Shown here: positions 58,720-59,010 of the stretch, piece after piece
Numbering within the stretch: position 1 is the first letter of the stretch
Layout of the letters: the number at the start of each line of letters is the position of its first letter
NCBI GenBank assembly: GCA_964470055.1
Contig: CAYXZZ010000002.1
Span: forward strand, 1-59,010
Origin: JAEDES01 sp964470055
GTDB taxonomy: Bacteria; Bacillota_I; Bacilli_A; RF39; UBA660
DNA: 59,010 nt
Reading direction: 5' to 3'
The notes under the pieces: generated by a model
What the model saw: the letters and a program-made list of their open reading frames with translations, nothing else
Told to the model about the DNA's origin: nothing
The model's database searches: none
Translations under genes and position numbers: made by a program

Positions 58720-59010
58720 ATGGCTAAATACAACATTACAAGTGAAAGTCAATTAATTGATATTGCAACAATCACTAACGGATGTACTAAAATCGAAGTT
58801 GCAGCACAAAAGTTTGCAGAAGCGGCTCAATTTATGTACAGTGGTAGTGATATTTGTAACGAAAATGCTTTATCAGTTGATAAAACTACTATGCAACCAC
58901 AATTGGATGCCGATGCAGAATATATTAAAAGTATGCAAACAGCAATCAACGACTTCACATTACAAATTAAAAACGTTGCTCTTCAAATATACGCTGAACA
59001 AAAGGCCGAA
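58720..59010 (+). CDS. Third small helical T7SS-like protein, cut by window end
   Basis: The first 97 codons are visible. MAKYNITSESQLIDIATITN, then Ala/Gln-rich helices (VAAQKFAEAAQFMYSGSDIC), with no signal peptide and no stop by 59010. AAAAAGGTGAG precedes ATG. Related in layout to the two genes before it; family not certain. Confidence 0.6.
   Translation, partial: MAKYNITSESQLIDIATITNGCTKIEVAAQKFAEAAQFMYSGSDICNENALSVDKTTMQPQLDADAEYIKSMQTAINDFTLQIKNVALQIYAEQKAE

Overview
The window reads as the chromosome of a low-GC, walled, Gram-positive bacterium in class Bacilli (Bacillota), probably a gut lineage near Erysipelotrichia. The evidence is the AT-rich sequence, strong AGGAGG-type ribosome sites, a T-box leader before valS, MreC/MreD/RodA and penicillin-binding-type wall genes, type VII secretion (T7SS) proteins, and sporulation-type genes (SpoIVFA/SpoIVFB-like and two CotY/CotZ-like coat proteins). 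No species can be named from sequence alone.

Layout. (1) 1-271: tRNA-Phe (5' end cut by the window), tRNA-Arg and tRNA-Pro. (2) 255-36058: a complete prophage of about 35.8 kb inserted at the 3' end of tRNA-Pro and bounded by a 21-bp direct repeat (attL 255-275, attR 36038-36058). Its integrase lies next to attL. It has a divergent repressor/cro switch with 17-bp-spaced promoters and 16-bp operator repeats, a candidate structured RNA, a replication module (DnaD-like, DnaB-like helicase, SpoVG, coiled coil, second tyrosine recombinase), about 20 very small accessory genes, an ArpU-like late regulator, and a short-tailed-phage virion module (TerS, TerL, portal, scaffold, N4-gp56-type capsid, connector and tail proteins, a ~2050-residue polyvalent protein with a zinc-protease motif, fibres). 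Lysis genes follow (XhlA-like, holin, M23 endolysin). Next to attR is a lysogeny cargo block: a PemK/MazF-fold toxin preceded by tandem structured RNA repeats and a terminator, as in type III toxin-antitoxin loci, and an HNH nuclease.

(3) 36206-41864: an orphan MvaI/BcnI-like nuclease, a D,D-carboxypeptidase overlapping a convergent metallophosphoesterase, an FAD oxidoreductase, a membrane cyclophilin and dCMP deaminase. (4) 42024-44822: a three-gene operon (DUF4176, a helical partner, and a GH73 glucosaminidase with no signal peptide) that I link to T7SS. (5) 44838-47764: promoter, Val-specific T-box, a 36-codon upstream ORF and valS. (6) 47871-54162: a multi-spanning membrane protein, a SPOR-like protein, RadC, MreC, MreD, and SpoIVFA/SpoIVFB-like proteins. 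(7) tRNA-Ala, followed by what looks like the scar of an element related to the prophage. (8) 54580-59010: PrsW-like protease, RodA/FtsW, two Cys-rich coat proteins, and the start of a T7SS locus with small WXG100-like helical proteins.

The most interesting items are the type III-like toxin locus with three covarying RNA units (two before and one after the toxin gene), an Acb2/Tad1-like candidate anti-defence protein fused in frame to a coiled-coil gene but carrying its own strong internal ribosome site, an RNA whose 29-bp closing helix departs from perfect pairing only by G-U wobbles, integrase arm-site repeats that recur at the tRNA-Ala scar, and a small ORF inserted between the valS T-box and valS.
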